From Pseudomonadota bacterium (GTDB lineage Bacteria > Pseudomonadota > Gammaproteobacteria > Xanthomonadales > Xanthomonadaceae), in contig JAEWZE010000052.1 in the NCBI GenBank assembly GCA_023395465.1, positions 1 to 30,964 on the forward strand: a stretch of 30,964 bases of DNA, read 5' to 3'. A program made the translations under genes and the position numbers. The notes beneath the pieces are model-generated. The model ran no database searches and had not been told where the DNA came from. It worked only from the letters and a program-made list of their open reading frames with translations. Positions 28,999-30,964 of the stretch are shown here, piece by piece; the first letter of the stretch is position 1; every line of letters starts with the position of its first letter.

Positions 28999-30964
28999 AT
29001 GATCGCTGGCCTCGATGGACTGCGCTTCAGCCACTGGCAGGTCGAGCTGCGCCCGGACGGGGTGCTGGTGCTCTCGTTCGACCGTGCGAACGAGTCGGTC
29101 AACACCTTCGCCCAGGACGTGCTGCTGGAACTCGATGGCCTGCTCGAGCGCCTGGCGCTCGACCCGCCCAAGGGCCTGGTGCTGCGCTCGGCCAAGGACA
29201 AGGGCTTCATCGCCGGCGCCGACATCCGCGAGTTCGCCGAGTTCGACCGCAAGGGCACGATCGGCGATTCGATCCGCCGCGGCCAGCAGGCGTTCCAGCG
29301 CCTGGCCGAACTGCCCTGCCCCACCGTGGCGGCGATCCACGGCTTCTGCATGGGCGGCGGCACCGAGATCGCGCTCGCCTGCGACTACCGCGTCGCCAGC
29401 AGCGACCCGTCCACGCGCATCGGACTGCCCGAAGTGAAGCTGGGCATCTATCCCGGCTGGGGCGGCAGCGTGCGCCTGCCGCGCCTGGTGGGCGCGCCGG
29501 CGGCGATGGACGTGATGCTGAGCGGGCGCAACCTGTCGGCCTCCTCGGCCCGCGCCATGGGCGTGGTCGACAAGGTGGTCGAGCCGGCGCTGCTGCTCGA
29601 CGCCGCGGCCGAGCTCGCGCTGCGCGGCAGCCAGCGCCCGTTCCGGCAGCGTTTCCTGGGCTGGATCACCAACACCTGGCCGGCGCGACAGCTGCTCGCG
29701 CCGATGCTGGTCAAGCAGGTCGCGCGCAAGGCGCGCAAGGACCACTATCCCGCGCCCTACGCGCTGATCGAGACCTGGCGGCGCAGCGGTGGCGGCATCC
29801 AGGCGCTGCTGCGCGCCGAACAGAAGTCGGTGGTGAAGCTGGCCGGCACGCCGACCGCGCGCAACCTCACCCGCGTGTTCTTCCTGATGGAGCGGCTCAA
29901 GGGCCTGGGCGGCAAGGATCCGCACGGGATCAACCACGTGCACGTGGTCGGCGCCGGCGTGATGGGCGGCGACATCGCCGCGTGGTCGGCCTACAAGGGC
30001 TTCGAGGTCACCCTGCAGGATCGCGAACAGAAGTTCATCGATGGCGCGCTGGCACGCGCGCAGGAACTGTTCGCGAAGAAGGTCAAGGACGAGGCGAAAC
30101 GGCCGGCGGTCGCCGCGCGACTCACCTCCGACCTGGCCGGCGATGGCGTGGCTCGTGCCGACCTGGTGATCGAGGCGATCATCGAGCGCGCCGATGCCAA
30201 GCGCGAACTGTATGCAGGGGTCGAGCCGCGGCTCAAGCCCGACGCGCTGCTGACCACCAACACCTCGTCGATCCCGCTGGAGGAACTGCGCGGACACATC
30301 GCGCGTCCGGCGCAGTTCGCCGGCCTGCACTACTTCAATCCGGTGGCGTCGATGCCGCTGGTCGAGATCGTGCGCCACGACGCGATGTCGCCGCAGACCG
30401 AGCAACGCCTGGCCGCGTTCTGCAAGGCGCTGGACAAGCTGCCGGTGCCGGTCGCCGGCACGCCCGGCTTCCTGGTCAACCGGCTGCTGTTCCCGTACAT
30501 GCTCGAGGCCGCGACCGCATACGCCGAGGGCATCCCGGCGCCGGTGATCGACAAGGCGGCGGTGAAGTACGGCATGCCGATGGGGCCGATCGAGCTGATC
30601 GACACCGTGGGCCTGGACGTCGCGTACGGCGTCGGCCAGGAGCTCGCGCCCTTCCTGGGCCTGCAGATCCCGCCGGCGCTGGCCAATCCGCCCGAAGCCG
30701 GCAAGCGCGGCAAGAAGGACGGCCAGGGCATCTACGCCTGGGAGCAGACCGGCAAGGGCAGCAAGCCGAAGAAGCCCGAGGTCCCCAAGGACTACAAGGC
30801 CCCCGACGACCTGGAAGACCGCCTGATCCTGCCGCTGCTCAACGAGGCGGTGGCGGCGCTGCACGATGGCGTGGTGTCCGATGCCGAACTGCTCGACGCC
30901 GGCGTGATCTTCGGCACCGGCTATGCCCCTTTCCGCGGTGGCCCGATCCAGACCATCCGCGAGG
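28999..30964 (+). CDS. fadB: FadB-type fatty acid oxidation complex alpha subunit (3' end beyond window)
   Basis: The frame opens at ATG 28999 and stays open to the last base, 655 codons, so the C-terminus is missing. The enoyl-CoA hydratase/isomerase domain (about 1-190) has IAGADIREF, Glu123 in GFCMGGGTEIALACDYR and Glu145 in GLPEVKLGIYPGWGGSVRLP, equivalent to Glu119 and Glu139 of E. coli FadB. The 3-hydroxyacyl-CoA dehydrogenase domain follows with NAD motif GAGVMGGD at 318-325 and catalytic His444 in GLHYFNPVASMPLVEIV. The hinge GTPGFLVNRLLFPYMLEA and the second dehydrogenase repeat come after it. It should hydrate and oxidise acyl-CoA intermediates in beta-oxidation, with a FadA thiolase expected just downstream. 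FadJ-type identity remains possible. Confidence 0.95.
   Translation, partial: MIAGLDGLRFSHWQVELRPDGVLVLSFDRANESVNTFAQDVLLELDGLLERLALDPPKGLVLRSAKDKGFIAGADIREFAEFDRKGTIGDSIRRGQQAFQRLAELPCPTVAAIHGFCMGGGTEIALACDYRVASSDPSTRIGLPEVKLGIYPGWGGSVRLPRLVGAPAAMDVMLSGRNLSASSARAMGVVDKVVEPALLLDAAAELALRGSQRPFRQRFLGWITNTWPARQLLAPMLVKQVARKARKDHYPAPYALIETWRRSGGGIQALLRAEQKSVVKLAGTPTARNLTRVFFLMERLKGLGGKDPHGINHVHVVGAGVMGGDIAAWSAYKGFEVTLQDREQKFIDGALARAQELFAKKVKDEAKRPAVAARLTSDLAGDGVARADLVIEAIIERADAKRELYAGVEPRLKPDALLTTNTSSIPLEELRGHIARPAQFAGLHYFNPVASMPLVEIVRHDAMSPQTEQRLAAFCKALDKLPVPVAGTPGFLVNRLLFPYMLEAATAYAEGIPAPVIDKAAVKYGMPMGPIELIDTVGLDVAYGVGQELAPFLGLQIPPALANPPEAGKRGKKDGQGIYAWEQTGKGSKPKKPEVPKDYKAPDDLEDRLILPLLNEAVAALHDGVVSDAELLDAGVIFGTGYAPFRGGPIQTIRE

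Noticed and set aside
28411..30864. An 817-codon open frame on the minus strand opposite the fadB-like gene
   Set aside because: The plus strand encodes a full set of FadB motifs with catalytic residues. The minus-strand product is low-complexity and runs into rpoE in a wrong frame.

Overview
The window is about 31 kb of very GC-rich, densely packed chromosome with protein families and gene orders typical of Xanthomonadaceae, most like Lysobacter or Luteimonas. This placement rests on the rpoE-rseA-mucD-lepA-lepB-DUF4845-rnc-era-recO order without rseB, the nagZ-HPRT-methylthioinosine phosphorylase cluster and the protein sequences. It is inference from recognition, not a database result. No rRNA, tRNA, transposase, integrase, phage gene or CRISPR array was seen.

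Layout, left to right. Positions 1-2819 (+) hold the end of an unidentified Pro/Ala-rich protein, a YigZ/IMPACT protein and an MsbA-like ABC exporter, coupled by two ATGA stop/start overlaps. Positions 2809-6952 hold an XRE/MmyB-type regulator (-), a PEP mutase/isocitrate lyase superfamily enzyme (+), and an AraC regulator (-) divergent from ohr and an exported alpha/beta hydrolase (+). Positions 7186-10500 hold an AidB-like acyl-CoA dehydrogenase and an FAD monooxygenase (both -), bracketed by two oppositely oriented copies of a nested inverted-repeat element. Positions 10699-14205 (-) hold a cold shock protein with its own promoter and terminator, methylthioinosine phosphorylase, hypoxanthine phosphoribosyltransferase, NagZ and a DsbA-fold oxidoreductase. 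Positions 14233-16439 (-) hold a REP-like hairpin, a CYTH protein and rlmD, with a 137-138 bp tandem repeat made of extra rlmD 3' ends between the last two. Positions 16522-19173 (-) hold YdbL-like and YdbH-like envelope proteins. Positions 19207-19941 (+) hold a receiver-Hpt protein. Positions 19917-28784 (-) hold recO, era, rnc, DUF4845, lepB, lepA, mucD, rseA and rpoE. Positions 28999-30964 (+) hold most of a FadB-type beta-oxidation protein that runs off the window.

How the genes work together. The right half is an envelope-stress and protein-export block: sigma-E, its anti-sigma factor, periplasmic protease MucD and signal peptidase I, joined to translation and RNA maintenance genes (EF4, RNase III, Era, RecO). 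The HPRT and methylthioinosine phosphorylase genes encode consecutive purine-salvage steps. YdbH and YdbL probably act in phospholipid traffic between the membranes.

The genes themselves are mostly conserved. The unusual signals are non-coding: the repeated rlmD tails, the paired hairpin elements with a conserved core and changing but self-complementary arms, a near-identical extended -10 promoter word before nagZ, rlmD and lepA, and several promoters placed so close to ATG that leaderless mRNAs are likely.
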